Assembly: GCF_037081715.1 (NCBI RefSeq) | Contig: NZ_JAZDDH010000001.1 | Location: 930,001 to 994,000 of the forward strand | Direction: 5' to 3' | DNA length: 64,000 nt | Source of the DNA: Halalkalicoccus sp. CG83 | Lineage (GTDB): Archaea; Halobacteriota; Halobacteria; Halobacteriales; Halalkalicoccaceae | Shown: positions 44,443-53,175 of the stretch, in pieces | Layout of the letters: every line of letters begins with the position of its first letter | Position numbering within the stretch: position 1 is the first letter of the stretch | The notes under the pieces: model-generated | The model's input: the letters and a program-made list of their open reading frames with translations, nothing else | What the model was told of the DNA's origin: nothing | The model's database searches: none | Made by a program: the position numbers and the translations under genes

Positions 44443-45386
44443 TCGGCTCCGTCGCTCGACGCCCGTCCGATACCGTCGATCGGACGGTCCGGGTTGATCG
44501 CGTCGATGGCGGGATCCATGCCGAGCCGGTAGTCGCCCTCGCCGCGGACCTCGACGCGGCCGCGGTGGACCGCTGCAGCCGTGTCCAGATGGATCCGAAC
44601 CGCCTCCAGCAGCGCCTCCGCCTCGAGGGGTTGGCCGCGTCGCTTGACCTCCTCGACGTCGGCGTCACTCGGCACGTTGAACGCCCGCTGAGTGATGATC
44701 GGTCCCTGATCCAGATCGGTCGTGACGTAGTGGGCGCTGGCGCCGGCGATCCGGACCCCCTCCTCGACGGCCTGGCGGTAGGCCTCCGCCCCCGGGAACG
44801 CCGGCAGCAGGCTCGGATGGACGTTGATGATCCGGTCCTCGTACCGGAAGACGACGTTCGGCCCGAGGATGCGCATATAGCGCGCGAGCACGATGAGGTC
44901 GGCGTCGTACTCCGAGAGCAACGCGAGCAGCTCCGCCTCGTCCGTCACGCCCTTTCCGTCGCCGACGTCGTGAAACGGCACGCCGTAGTGCTCCGCGAGC
45001 GGACGCAGGTCGTCGTGGTTGCCGATCACGACCGAGATGTCCGCGCCGAGTTCGCCGTTCGCCCACGCCTCGAACAGCGCCTCGAGACAGTGTGACTCCT
45101 TCGTGACCAGCACGGCGATGGCCTGCGTCTCGCGGTCGGCGGGGAAGCGGACCTGAACGTCGACGCCGAGCTCCTCGCCGAGCTCCGCGAGCGCGGCCCG
45201 CAGGTCGTCCTCGGTGACGCTCATCTCCGTCGCGTCGACGTGCATCGTCATCCTGAACAGGCCGTCGCGGACCGCCTGATCGAGGTCCTCGATGTTGACG
45301 TTCCGCTCGAACAGCAGCGTCGTGACCCGGGCGATCAGCCCGGTCTTGTCCTGGCCGACGACGGTGATCTCCGTCAGCCGGCTCAC
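44439..45386 (-). CDS. purU: Formyltetrahydrofolate deformylase
   Basis: A 315-residue PurU-type enzyme, releasing formate from 10-formyl-tetrahydrofolate. The N-terminal ACT domain (about 1-85, [20 protein letters not shown]) is followed by the formyltransferase-fold domain with [17 protein letters not shown] (His) and [13 protein letters not shown] (Asp), the active-site pair. The start is a GTG at 45386; no ATG lies close. A C-terminal 40-residue extension follows the core. It is placed among purine genes, which suggests formate or one-carbon supply to purine synthesis. Confidence 0.9.
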   Translation of the reverse strand: MSRLTEITVVGQDKTGLIARVTTLLFERNVNIEDLDQAVRDGLFRMTMHVDATEMSVTEDDLRAALAELGEELGVDVQVRFPADRETQAIAVLVTKESHCLEALFEAWANGELGADISVVIGNHDDLRPLAEHYGVPFHDVGDGKGVTDEAELLALLSEYDADLIVLARYMRILGPNVVFRYEDRIINVHPSLLPAFPGAEAYRQAVEEGVRIAGASAHYVTTDLDQGPIITQRAFNVPSDADVEEVKRRGQPLEAEALLEAVRIHLDTAAAVHRGRVEVRGEGDYRLGMDPAIDAINPDRPIDGIGRASSDGAD

Positions 45387-45550
45387 CGTATCGGCCTCAC
45401 AGCGCCATCCATCGTCCGTAGCTGGTGCCGGGCGCGAACAAAAGGATGTCCCTGCGCGCCGGCGCGAACGCCCGACCGCGGACGATACACGTTCGTGTAT
45501 CACCATCGAGAGTGGAAAGAGCTTTTGGGCACGGTCGCCCAATTCGACCG

Positions 45551-45805
45551 ATGACCGGATACACCGCGATCGTCACGGTCCGGCTGAAGGCGGGCGTGCT
45601 CGACCCGGAGGCCGAGACGACGAGGCGGGCGCTCGAACGCCTCGAGTTCGAACTCGAGGACCTCCGGGCGGCCGACCGCTTCGAGATCGACCTCGACGCC
45701 GACTCGCCGGAGGCCGCGAAACGGCGCGCGAGCGAGATGGCCGACCGTCTGCTGGCGAACCCGACGATCCACGACTACGCCGTCGAGGTCGAGCGCCGAG
45801 AATGA
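45551..45805 (+). CDS. purS: Phosphoribosylformylglycinamidine synthase subunit PurS
   Basis: An 84-residue small subunit that bridges PurL and PurQ in FGAM synthase. It reads MTGYTAIVTVRLKAGVLDPE and ends DYAVEVERRE, with the short beta-alpha-beta PurS pattern. A TATA-like GCTTTTGGG lies about 30 bp before the ATG. Overlaps purQ by ATGA. Confidence 0.93.
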   Translation: MTGYTAIVTVRLKAGVLDPEAETTRRALERLEFELEDLRAADRFEIDLDADSPEAAKRRASEMADRLLANPTIHDYAVEVERRE

Positions 45806-46476
45806 CGGTCGTCATCGTTCGTTTCGGCGGGAGCAACTGCGACCGGGACGCGAAGCGCGCGTTCGACGAGATCGACGTCGAGAGCGAGATCGTCTGGCAC
45901 GAGGACGGCCTCCCGGAGGGGACGACGGGCGTCCTGCTGCCCGGCGGCTTCTCCTACGGCGACTACCTCCGGGCGGGCGCGATGGCCGCCCGGTCGCCGA
46001 TCGTCCGGGAGATCCGAGCGGCCGCCGAAAGGGGGGTTCCGGTTCTCGGGGTCTGCAACGGCGCACAGATCGGCTCCGAGGGCGGGTTGGCGCCGGGGGC
46101 GTTCACGACCAACGAGAGCGCTCGCTTCCAATGTGAACGCGTCCACCTGCGCGTCGAGAACGCCGCGACGCCGTGGACGGACGCCTACGAGGAAGGGGAG
46201 GTGATCGAACTGCCGATCGCCCACGGCGAGGGCCGCTTCGAGATGAGCGACGACCGCCTGTCGGCGCTCGAGGCCGACGGACGGGTGCTGTTTCGCTACT
46301 GCGACGCCGAGGGACGCGTGACCGACGCGTCGAACCCCAACGGATCCGCGGCCAACGTCGCCGGCGTCCTCGGCGAGCGACGAAACGTGGCGGTGTTGAT
46401 GCCGCATCCGGAACGGGCGGCGCTTCCGGAGCTCGGCGGCACGGACGGCCAGGGGATCCTCGCCGGGTTCGCCTGA
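45802..46476 (+). CDS. purQ: Phosphoribosylformylglycinamidine synthase subunit PurQ
   Basis: A 224-residue class I glutamine amidotransferase that supplies ammonia for FGAM synthesis. The nucleophile elbow is LGVCNGAQIGSEGG and the His-Glu pair is in MPHPERA near the C-terminus. Translation is coupled to purS by a four-base overlap. PurL is not in the window. Confidence 0.95.
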   Translation: MTVVIVRFGGSNCDRDAKRAFDEIDVESEIVWHEDGLPEGTTGVLLPGGFSYGDYLRAGAMAARSPIVREIRAAAERGVPVLGVCNGAQIGSEGGLAPGAFTTNESARFQCERVHLRVENAATPWTDAYEEGEVIELPIAHGEGRFEMSDDRLSALEADGRVLFRYCDAEGRVTDASNPNGSAANVAGVLGERRNVAVLMPHPERAALPELGGTDGQGILAGFA

Positions 46477-46489
46477 GGACGGTCGCGCC

Positions 46490-46609
46490 CTACCGCCGGA
46501 CGTCGACCGACTCGTCGATGGCGAGCCACTGTTCGGGGTTCTCGGTGTTCCTGATGACGAACCAGCCGTCGCCGTGAACGACCGCCTCGTCGATCGGTCC
46601 TTCTGACAT
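46490..46609 (-). CDS. Very small conserved haloarchaeal protein (DUF7331-like)
   Basis: A 39-residue protein, MSEGPIDEAVVHGDGWFVIR followed by NTENPEQWLAID. It is very like a haloarchaeal small-protein family that I recall as DUF7331; the name is from memory. The start at 46609 excludes a longer in-frame leader. Function unknown. Confidence 0.65.
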   Translation of the reverse strand: MSEGPIDEAVVHGDGWFVIRNTENPEQWLAIDESVDVRR

Positions 46610-46700
46610 GGTGGGTACCGTCTGATCGACGGTGTCCCGCATTGGGCCGCCACCTACTTTCTTAATCACAGCCGTGTGGGCGCTTAGCACGCCATTAACG

Positions 46701-47771
46701 TCACCGATCGAGCGGCATGTTGAAGCTCGTCTCCCGGGCCATCACCGCCTCCCACGTCGCCTCACACTCACAGGATACCTGTTCGAACACCGAGGGGTCC
46801 TGTCTGAGGTCGAAGTCCTTGATCGCGCGCTGGACGCGGTCGTCGCACTCTCCGCAGTTGTGCGGGCCCCGTTCAGAGCCGTGGCCGACCGGATCGCTCA
46901 CGACGATCGCGTCGACGTCCGCGGTCGACTCGAGGATCTCCGCCACCGACCAGAGCCACGGCGGCCGGTAGCCGCCCCGGAAGTGGAGTTCGTCGACCAT
47001 CGTGTAGCGCTGAACGTTCGTGGGGTTCATCGAGACCGTATGGGCGTGTTCCGCACATCGGCGGATCGAGCGCTTCATGTCCTCGACGGCCTCGGGTTCG
47101 GCCAGGAACGGCGGCTTACAGAGCAGATACGCCTTGATCCCCGCGCCGGCGTCCGCCGCGGCCTCGCTGGCGGCGACGAACTCCTCGAAGTCGAAGTACT
47201 TGTTCACGCAGTCGTGGCGCACCCGGTCGGTCGCGGTCTCGAGGCCGACCGCGACGTCAGTCGCGAGCCCCTGATCGGTGAAGTCCGCGAGCTTCCCGCG
47301 CTCGACGAAGTCCGGCAGGCTCTCGACGACGATGCGCTCTCGGTCGCCGAACGTCTCCGCGATCGCTTCTCTCGAACTCGCCCCGACCTCCCGCTCGTCG
47401 AGGAAGCTCCCCGACGTGTAGATCTTGATCAGCGGGCTCTCCTCGTCGGCTTCCTCGCGTTCGTGGTCGAGACAGACCTCGATCTGGTCCATCAGCGCCT
47501 CGTGGCTCACGCTGCCGCCCTCGACCGATTCGGCGACGTAGCCACACATCGTACAGCCGCCGGCGCGCGCCCACCGACAGCCGCCGGTGTTGAGGATGAT
47601 CGTCAGCGACTGGCGGACGCCGTCGGGCGTGTTGTCCTCGTCGATCCAGACCCGCGTCGGCTCGTGAGGGTCGTACGTTCGGTCCTTCTGCGCACGAATC
47701 GAGCGCATCACCTCGTTGTGCGCGTCCATCCCGCGACCCTGTTCGTAGACCTCGGGGCTCGGCTGGCTCAT
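46701..47771 (-). CDS. Archaeosine biosynthesis radical SAM protein RaSEA
   Basis: A 356-residue radical SAM protein of the RaSEA (COG1244) group, which with ArcS converts preQ0-lysine to archaeosine at position 15 of tRNA. The cluster cysteines are C65, C73 and C76 (GCRWARAGGCTMCGY), the distinctive Cys-x7-Cys-x2-Cys spacing of this family. Other segments: VGLETATDRVRHDCVNKYFD and LLCKPPFLAEPEAVEDM. A C-terminal set of Cys (CGECDD, CECEATW) may bind metal. Confidence 0.9.
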   Translation of the reverse strand: MSQPSPEVYEQGRGMDAHNEVMRSIRAQKDRTYDPHEPTRVWIDEDNTPDGVRQSLTIILNTGGCRWARAGGCTMCGYVAESVEGGSVSHEALMDQIEVCLDHEREEADEESPLIKIYTSGSFLDEREVGASSREAIAETFGDRERIVVESLPDFVERGKLADFTDQGLATDVAVGLETATDRVRHDCVNKYFDFEEFVAASEAAADAGAGIKAYLLCKPPFLAEPEAVEDMKRSIRRCAEHAHTVSMNPTNVQRYTMVDELHFRGGYRPPWLWSVAEILESTADVDAIVVSDPVGHGSERGPHNCGECDDRVQRAIKDFDLRQDPSVFEQVSCECEATWEAVMARETSFNMPLDR

Positions 47772-47873
47772 TGGACGCGATAGCTGCCCGCAGCCTAAAG
47801 CGGCTTCGAACGTGACGGGTCGTCCGGAGACCGCGGGTTCGTCCGTCGCTCTCCGGTGGTCGCAGTCGGGTTG

Positions 47874-48302
47874 CTACGAGTCCTCGGACACCGAGGGCGA
47901 CGTCTTGCCCTCGGGCTCCTCGTCCGCGGGCTCCTCGTCCTGAGCCTCGACGAACACGGCGTTGTCGAGGAACTCCAGTCCGCCGCCCAGGCGTAGTTGG
48001 ATCGACTTCCCCGGAAGATCGGGATCGCTCTCGTCCTCGTCTTCGTCCTCCTCGTCGTGGAGATCCTGTGGTACCGACACCGCCGTGACTCCGCTGAGCG
48101 TCACGCTCCGGCGCTGGATCGGATCGCCCTCGTGCTCGACGGTCTCCCAGGTGTCGGCGTCGAACTGATCGATGTTCTCCCCGAAGTACTCCTCGGAGTC
48201 CTTGTCGACGGTGTCCTCCGTCTGGGACTCGCCGGTCGTTCTGTTGTCGTCGAACTGGACCTCCTCGTGTTTGTACTGATAGAGATGTACGAGCATCCTC
48301 AT
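47874..48302 (-). CDS. Acidic haloarchaeal protein of unknown function
   Basis: A 142-residue soluble protein starting MRMLVHLYQYKHEEVQFDDN. The middle has VTLSGVTAVSVPQDLHD and a poly-Glu/Asp linker; another strand region reads IQLRLGGGLEFLDNAVFVEA. The Asp/Glu-rich tail is typical. GTTTTAAC on the minus strand lies about 25 bp before the ATG at 48302, which supports that start. Family not recognised. Confidence 0.65.
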   Translation of the reverse strand: MRMLVHLYQYKHEEVQFDDNRTTGESQTEDTVDKDSEEYFGENIDQFDADTWETVEHEGDPIQRRSVTLSGVTAVSVPQDLHDEEDEDEDESDPDLPGKSIQLRLGGGLEFLDNAVFVEAQDEEPADEEPEGKTSPSVSEDS

Positions 48303-48474
48303 CTCATTCGAGGGGGCCCGAGTTAAAACATGTGCACGAATGATGATGCGGGAGGGACCGCTCATCCGTACACGCCGTCCCGCGATCGGCGGTTCGGTCG
48401 CTCGGCGACCGTCGAACCGGACGCCGGTCGATCCGTGCATACGTTTATCCGGACCGGAAAACGAGACGGTAGCA

Positions 48475-49755
48475 ATGCACACGCGCGAGTTCTGGGTCCT
48501 CGACGACGACGACCGGGAGCTCGTCGAGCGACTGGCGGTGGGGCTCGGCGAGACGGCGGCTCGCGTCCTCGCCTACCTGATTCTGCGTCGCGAACGGGAG
48601 GAGATCACGAACGCGCCGGCGACGCAGCTCGCCGTGCGGATCGGGACGGAGACGAACCGCACGGCCGTCGCCGACGCGCTCTCGCGGCTCGAGGGGCGCT
48701 CGCTCGTCTCGACGACGACGGCCCGAGGTGGCGGCCGTGGACGGCCGCCGAAGGCGTGGCACGTCCCCGACGGACCGGAGGCGACCGTCGAACGCGTCTA
48801 CGAACGACACGCCGAGGAGCTCCTGGAACGGGCGTCGACCCTCCTCGCGGACGGCACCGGAGAACTGGATCCGACCGGCGACCCCGACGGGTCCGCCGCC
48901 ACGGTCGGGCTCAACTGGCGACCGAACGGCCTCCACGTTCCGTTCCACGCCGCGGCCGACCTCGAGGGCGATCGGTGGGAGAGGCTTTCCATGGAGTTGG
49001 CACACTATCGCGGATCGCGCCGGGCGCTCGATGCCGTTCTCTCCGACGACGTCGACGCCGGCGTCGTCGGCGCCGCGACCGTCGTCCGCGCGCGGGCGGC
49101 CGACAAGCCAGTCGTTCCGATCGCGGTCCTCTACCAGCGGGCGATGACCGCCCTCTACACCACCCGAGAGGCGTTCGGCGAGCCGCTGTCGAGCGTCGAC
49201 CAGCTTCGCGGCCGTCGGATCGGGACGCCGGCGGGATCCGAGACGGACGTGCTCTGTCGGCTGTTCGTCTCGCAGACGGCCATCGCCGAGACGATCGAGT
49301 TCGTCGACACGGGCGGCGAGGAGCGCAAGGCGCTTCGCTCCGGGACGGTGGACGTCGTCACGGGCTCGTTCTCGGATCCACGACGGCTGGAACTCGAGGG
49401 ATCGACGGTGGACTCGATCCTGGTCGCCGATCACTTCCCCATCTACGGGCCGACGCTGGTCGTCCACGAGGAGACGCTGTTCGATCGAACCGCGTTGCTC
49501 GGGCGACTTCTCGAGCGGACGATACACGGCTGGGCGGACGCGTGCTATCGGCCCGACGACGCCGTTCGAGCGATCGCGGCGGGGAGCGACGAGACGCCGG
49601 AGGAGGTACGTCGAACGTTCGAACGGGCGGTCGAGGAGTTCGCCACGGCCGACGCCGTCCGTGACCACGGCTGGGGCTGGCAGCGTGCCGAGACCTGGGA
49701 ACGAATCGAGACGGCGCTCCGACAGGGAGAGCTCCTTCACGACACCGCCAGATAG
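48475..49755 (+). CDS. Winged-helix regulator fused to an NMT1/THI5-like substrate-binding domain
   Basis: A 426-residue one-component regulator candidate. Residues 1-95 form a winged helix (REFWVLDDDDRELVERLAVG, GTETNRTAVADALSRLEGRS) with a basic wing (TTARGGGRGRPPKAWHVP). Residues about 145-400 resemble the NMT1/THI5-type periplasmic-binding fold (PNGLHVPFHAAADLEGDRWE, VGAATVVRARAADKPVVPIA, GRRIGTPAGSETDVLCRLFV). There is no signal peptide, so the binding domain is probably cytoplasmic and senses a metabolite. Homologous binding proteins bind thiamine-pathway pyrimidines or nitrate/sulfonates; the ligand here is unknown. Confidence 0.75.
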   Translation: MHTREFWVLDDDDRELVERLAVGLGETAARVLAYLILRREREEITNAPATQLAVRIGTETNRTAVADALSRLEGRSLVSTTTARGGGRGRPPKAWHVPDGPEATVERVYERHAEELLERASTLLADGTGELDPTGDPDGSAATVGLNWRPNGLHVPFHAAADLEGDRWERLSMELAHYRGSRRALDAVLSDDVDAGVVGAATVVRARAADKPVVPIAVLYQRAMTALYTTREAFGEPLSSVDQLRGRRIGTPAGSETDVLCRLFVSQTAIAETIEFVDTGGEERKALRSGTVDVVTGSFSDPRRLELEGSTVDSILVADHFPIYGPTLVVHEETLFDRTALLGRLLERTIHGWADACYRPDDAVRAIAAGSDETPEEVRRTFERAVEEFATADAVRDHGWGWQRAETWERIETALRQGELLHDTAR

Positions 49756-49812
49756 TCCTCGAACACGATCGGACGCGTTCGAGTCACGGCGATGGAGGGT
49801 GTCGAACCCGGA

Positions 49813-51990
49813 TCAGTCGAGGCGATCGCGGTTGGTTCGGCTCAGCTCGATCTCCTCGAATGCGCGTTCGAAGTGGTCGCCCGTCAGCTCGATCGATCCG
49901 ACGTCGACACCGGTCGGACCCTCCCTCGTCGTCCGGACGTACCCCCTGACCGCCGCGGCCGCCGCCTCTCGGCAGAGCGCCTCGAGGTCGGCTCCGACGA
50001 AGCCGTCGGTCCGCTCGACGAGCGTCTCGATCGAGACCTCGTCGGCGAGCGGCTTCTCACGCGTGTGGATCCGGAGGATCTCGCGGCGGGCGTCGGCGTC
50101 GGGGACGGTGATGGGGACGTGTCGGTCGAGGCGACCCGGACGCAGGAGCGCGGAGTCGATCAGATCCGGCCGGTTGGTCGTCGCGATCACGACGACGTCC
50201 TCGAGCGCCTCGAGCCCGTCGAGCTCGGTCAACAGCTGGGAGACGACGCGCTCGCCGACGTTCGCGCCGCCCTCCTCACGGCCGCGTTCGCCCGCGAGCG
50301 CATCGATCTCGTCGAAGAAGATCACCGTCGGGGCGTTCTCGCGAGCCTTGCTGAACACCTCGCGGACCCCCTTCTCCGATTCGCCGACGAACTTATCGAA
50401 CAGTTCGGGGCCCTTGATCGAGATGAAGTTCGACTCGGCCTCGTTGGCGACGGCCTTCGCGAGCAGGGTCTTGCCCGTGCCCGGCGGGCCGTAGAGCAAC
50501 ACACCCTTCGCGGGTCGGAGGTCGACCCGCTCGAAGGCGTCCGCATGCTCCAGAGGCCACTGGACGGTCTCCCTGAGCCGTTCCTTGACGTCCTCGAACC
50601 CGCCGACGTCGTCCCACGAGACGTCGGGGACGTCGACGAACAGCTCCCGGAGCGCCGACGGCTCCGTCCCCCGAAGCGCCGCCTCGAAGTCGTCGACGGT
50701 CAGGCGGATCGGTTCGACGGCGCTCGCCTCGGCGTCCTCGTCGGACTCGAACGCCGGACGGACCCGTCTCGCCGCGTGCATCGCGGCCTCGCGCACGAGA
50801 TCCTCCAGGTCCGCGCCGACGAAGCCGTGGGTGTGGTCGGCGTAGCGGTCGAGATCGACCTCCTCGGCTAGCGTCGTTCCGCGCGTGTGGAGCCCGAGGA
50901 TCTCCCGGCGCTCCTCGGCGTTCGGGACGCCGATCTCGATCTCCCGGTCGAACCGTCCCGGGCGCCTGAGTGCGGGATCGAGATCGTCCACCCGGTTGGT
51001 CGTACCGAGCACGGTGATCCGTTCGCGCGTCTCGTCCATGAGCGAGAGCAGCCGGGCGGTGATCCGCCGTTCCGGCTCGCCGGCGCCCTCGCGATCGGAC
51101 GCGATCGCGTCGATCTCGTCGAGGAGGACGAGCGCCGGCTCCTCGCCCCGGACCGCCTCGAACGCGGCTCCGAGCGGATCCTCCTCGCCGTAGCTCCTCG
51201 AGACGATCTCGGGACCCGACAGCGTCTCGACGCGAACGTCGAGTTCGCCGGCGACGGCCCTCGCGAGCAGCGTCTTGCCGGTCCCGGACGGGCCGTGCAG
51301 CAACACTCCCCGCGGAGGTTCGACGCCCAGGCGCTCGAACAGCCCGGCGTGGCGCATCGGCAGTTCGATCAGCTCCCGCAGTCGCTCGAGTTCGTCGTCG
51401 AGACCGCCGACGTCCTCGTAGGTGACGGCCGACGTCCGCGGATCGGGCGCGTCGTCGGCCGAGAGCCCCTCCGCGGGTGACTCCGAGACTACGATGTCGG
51501 TCCAGTCCTCGACGACGACCAGCCCGTCCGGCTCCGTCTCCACGATTTCGACCGGGAGACGCCACTGCGATCGTCTCGAGACGGAGCCGTAGCCGGGGCG
51601 AACGGAGACCGTCCGCCCGCTCGTCACGACCCGATCGACGAGCCCCTCCCGCACCGAGAGACCGACCTCCGGCCGGGGGTCGAGATCCGACGGCAGAGCG
51701 ATCGTGATCCGTTCGGCCGCCCTCGCCTCCGCCGGTTCGACGGCCACCCGATCCCCGACGTCGACGCCGGCCTCGCGACGCAGCCGCTCGCCGATCCGGA
51801 CGACCGGTCCGCCGCCGTCCGTGATGTCGACGGGGTCGGCCGTGGCCCGCGCTACCGTCCCAGGGCCGTCCCCGTCGTCGATGCGGACGAACCCGCCGTT
51901 CTCGAGCCCCAGTTCCGCCAGCGTTCCGCGGTCGAGCGCCACCACGCCGTCGTCGGCCTCCACGGACGCCGGTTTGACCGTGGCCCTCAT
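49813..51990 (-). CDS. CDC48-family AAA+ ATPase with two ATPase modules
   Basis: A 725-residue CDC48/p97-type unfoldase. Order: N-terminal double-psi barrel region (1-~95), linker, D1 with Walker A GPSGTGKT (233-240) and Walker B LVLLDEIDAI (~287-296), and D2 with Walker A GPPGTGKT and Walker B VIFFDEIDAL. The ARPGRFD-type arginine finger motif is present in both (RRPGRFD, LRPGRLD). In D1 the usual second Pro of GPPGTGKT is Ser. It probably extracts or unfolds proteins for degradation. It follows a zinc-ribbon membrane protein gene by 52 bp, same strand. Confidence 0.92.
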   Translation of the reverse strand: MRATVKPASVEADDGVVALDRGTLAELGLENGGFVRIDDGDGPGTVARATADPVDITDGGGPVVRIGERLRREAGVDVGDRVAVEPAEARAAERITIALPSDLDPRPEVGLSVREGLVDRVVTSGRTVSVRPGYGSVSRRSQWRLPVEIVETEPDGLVVVEDWTDIVVSESPAEGLSADDAPDPRTSAVTYEDVGGLDDELERLRELIELPMRHAGLFERLGVEPPRGVLLHGPSGTGKTLLARAVAGELDVRVETLSGPEIVSRSYGEEDPLGAAFEAVRGEEPALVLLDEIDAIASDREGAGEPERRITARLLSLMDETRERITVLGTTNRVDDLDPALRRPGRFDREIEIGVPNAEERREILGLHTRGTTLAEEVDLDRYADHTHGFVGADLEDLVREAAMHAARRVRPAFESDEDAEASAVEPIRLTVDDFEAALRGTEPSALRELFVDVPDVSWDDVGGFEDVKERLRETVQWPLEHADAFERVDLRPAKGVLLYGPPGTGKTLLAKAVANEAESNFISIKGPELFDKFVGESEKGVREVFSKARENAPTVIFFDEIDALAGERGREEGGANVGERVVSQLLTELDGLEALEDVVVIATTNRPDLIDSALLRPGRLDRHVPITVPDADARREILRIHTREKPLADEVSIETLVERTDGFVGADLEALCREAAAAAVRGYVRTTREGPTGVDVGSIELTGDHFERAFEEIELSRTNRDRLD

Positions 51991-52042
51991 GGATGAGACG
52001 ACGGAACCGCTCTTCGGCGCGACGCCGGTCCGTTCGGCGCCA

Positions 52043-52879
52043 TCACGTCCCCTTCTCGAGAACGCCCAGTTCCTCCCACGGTTCCGCGCGCGTGTCCGGT
52101 ACGTCCATCGCCGTGAGCAGTTCGTCGCAGTCCCGGCAGAAGGACTCCACGGCGGTGTACGACCGTTGACAGCACGGGTCGACGTGGTGACGGGCGGTCT
52201 CGATCGAACCGTCACAGCGCGGACACCGATCGAGCAGGAGGCGAAGCCTCCGGAGTACGTCCTCTCGCGTCGTCGCGTCGATCGACTCCCAGTCGTCGAA
52301 CGCAGACCGAAGCAGTTCGCCCGCGGCGACGTCCGCGACGAGCGCGCCCTTCGAGTCCCACCGGAGGGATTTGGAGGAGTCGAGCACGAACGACGTCTCG
52401 CCGTGTCGATCCAGACTATCGGCGTCGAACAGCGTCGCGACGTCCTCCCTGGAGGGATCCCGGTTCCGAACGCTTCGGATCCGTTCGTTCCACTTCTCGC
52501 GGAACTCCGGCGCCAGCCGGTAGGCGTCGTCCGGGCCGGGGACGACGATCGCGGCGGCCGCAAGCGCCCCGTTCACGTCGCCGTTCTCCGGGACCGTGAC
52601 GCCGGAGGTGTACGACGACTTGCCGAACAACCGGAGCAGGGGTTCGGGGAAGTAGCGCCTCGTGATCGTCGGCGTCCCGGGAACGAGGTACCCCCGGAGG
52701 TAGATGGCGAGTACGGCGAGGGCGAACGACAGCGCCGCGAACGCGACGGAGACGGTGGCGAGGGCGAGCGCGAGCGATGCGGCGATGAGGAGGTTCAACA
52801 ACGTACACGGACCACATCGGTTCTCACCCGTGTATTCCGGTCGCCGGAGCCTCACCGCCGTGTTAGCGATCGGATTCAT
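52043..52879 (-). CDS. Membrane-anchored protein with C-terminal zinc ribbon
   Basis: A 278-residue haloarchaeal protein. It starts MNPIANTAVRLRRPEYTGEN, with a CGPC motif (residues ~22-25), then two hydrophobic segments (about 28-62). The long soluble domain ends in paired cysteines (DRCPRCDGS and CCQRSY, ESFCRDCDELL), which look like a zinc ribbon. Function unknown. It lies immediately upstream of the CDC48-type ATPase gene and may be its membrane partner or adaptor; that is context only. Confidence 0.72.
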   Translation of the reverse strand: MNPIANTAVRLRRPEYTGENRCGPCTLLNLLIAASLALALATVSVAFAALSFALAVLAIYLRGYLVPGTPTITRRYFPEPLLRLFGKSSYTSGVTVPENGDVNGALAAAAIVVPGPDDAYRLAPEFREKWNERIRSVRNRDPSREDVATLFDADSLDRHGETSFVLDSSKSLRWDSKGALVADVAAGELLRSAFDDWESIDATTREDVLRRLRLLLDRCPRCDGSIETARHHVDPCCQRSYTAVESFCRDCDELLTAMDVPDTRAEPWEELGVLEKGT

Positions 52880-53075
52880 GTGCTGGTGGTTGTCACTCGG
52901 CAACCGACCCACATAAAAACACGCCTCGATTCGGGCATTCCGCTCGATCGAGGAACCGTTCACATCCGATCGTCGACACCTCCGTGCTCGCCGTTCGGAC
53001 GTCGATCCGTTGGGAACCGCAGCCCTCGTATCGGGCGACTGCTGCCGGTTCGTGGGCTCCTCTGCCGGAACGTGA

Positions 53076-53155
53076 CGGTATAGTTACTATTCAAAACCAT
53101 ATTTAATCAATGGGTAAGCATACGATATAAACAATGAAGGATTAATAGGGTTGAA
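53076..53155 (+). promoter_or_regulatory. AT-rich promoter region of the quinoprotein operon
   Basis: An 80-bp AT-rich stretch in a G+C-rich neighbourhood. It contains CCATATTTAATC (53097-53108) and CGATATAAAC (53123-53132), both TATA-like. The second would put transcription start near 53155, leaving a ~20-nt leader. No Shine-Dalgarno is clear. The whole gap 52880-53175 has no other gene. Confidence 0.5.
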
Positions 53156-53175
53156 TTCGTTGGCCCCAACGGTCC

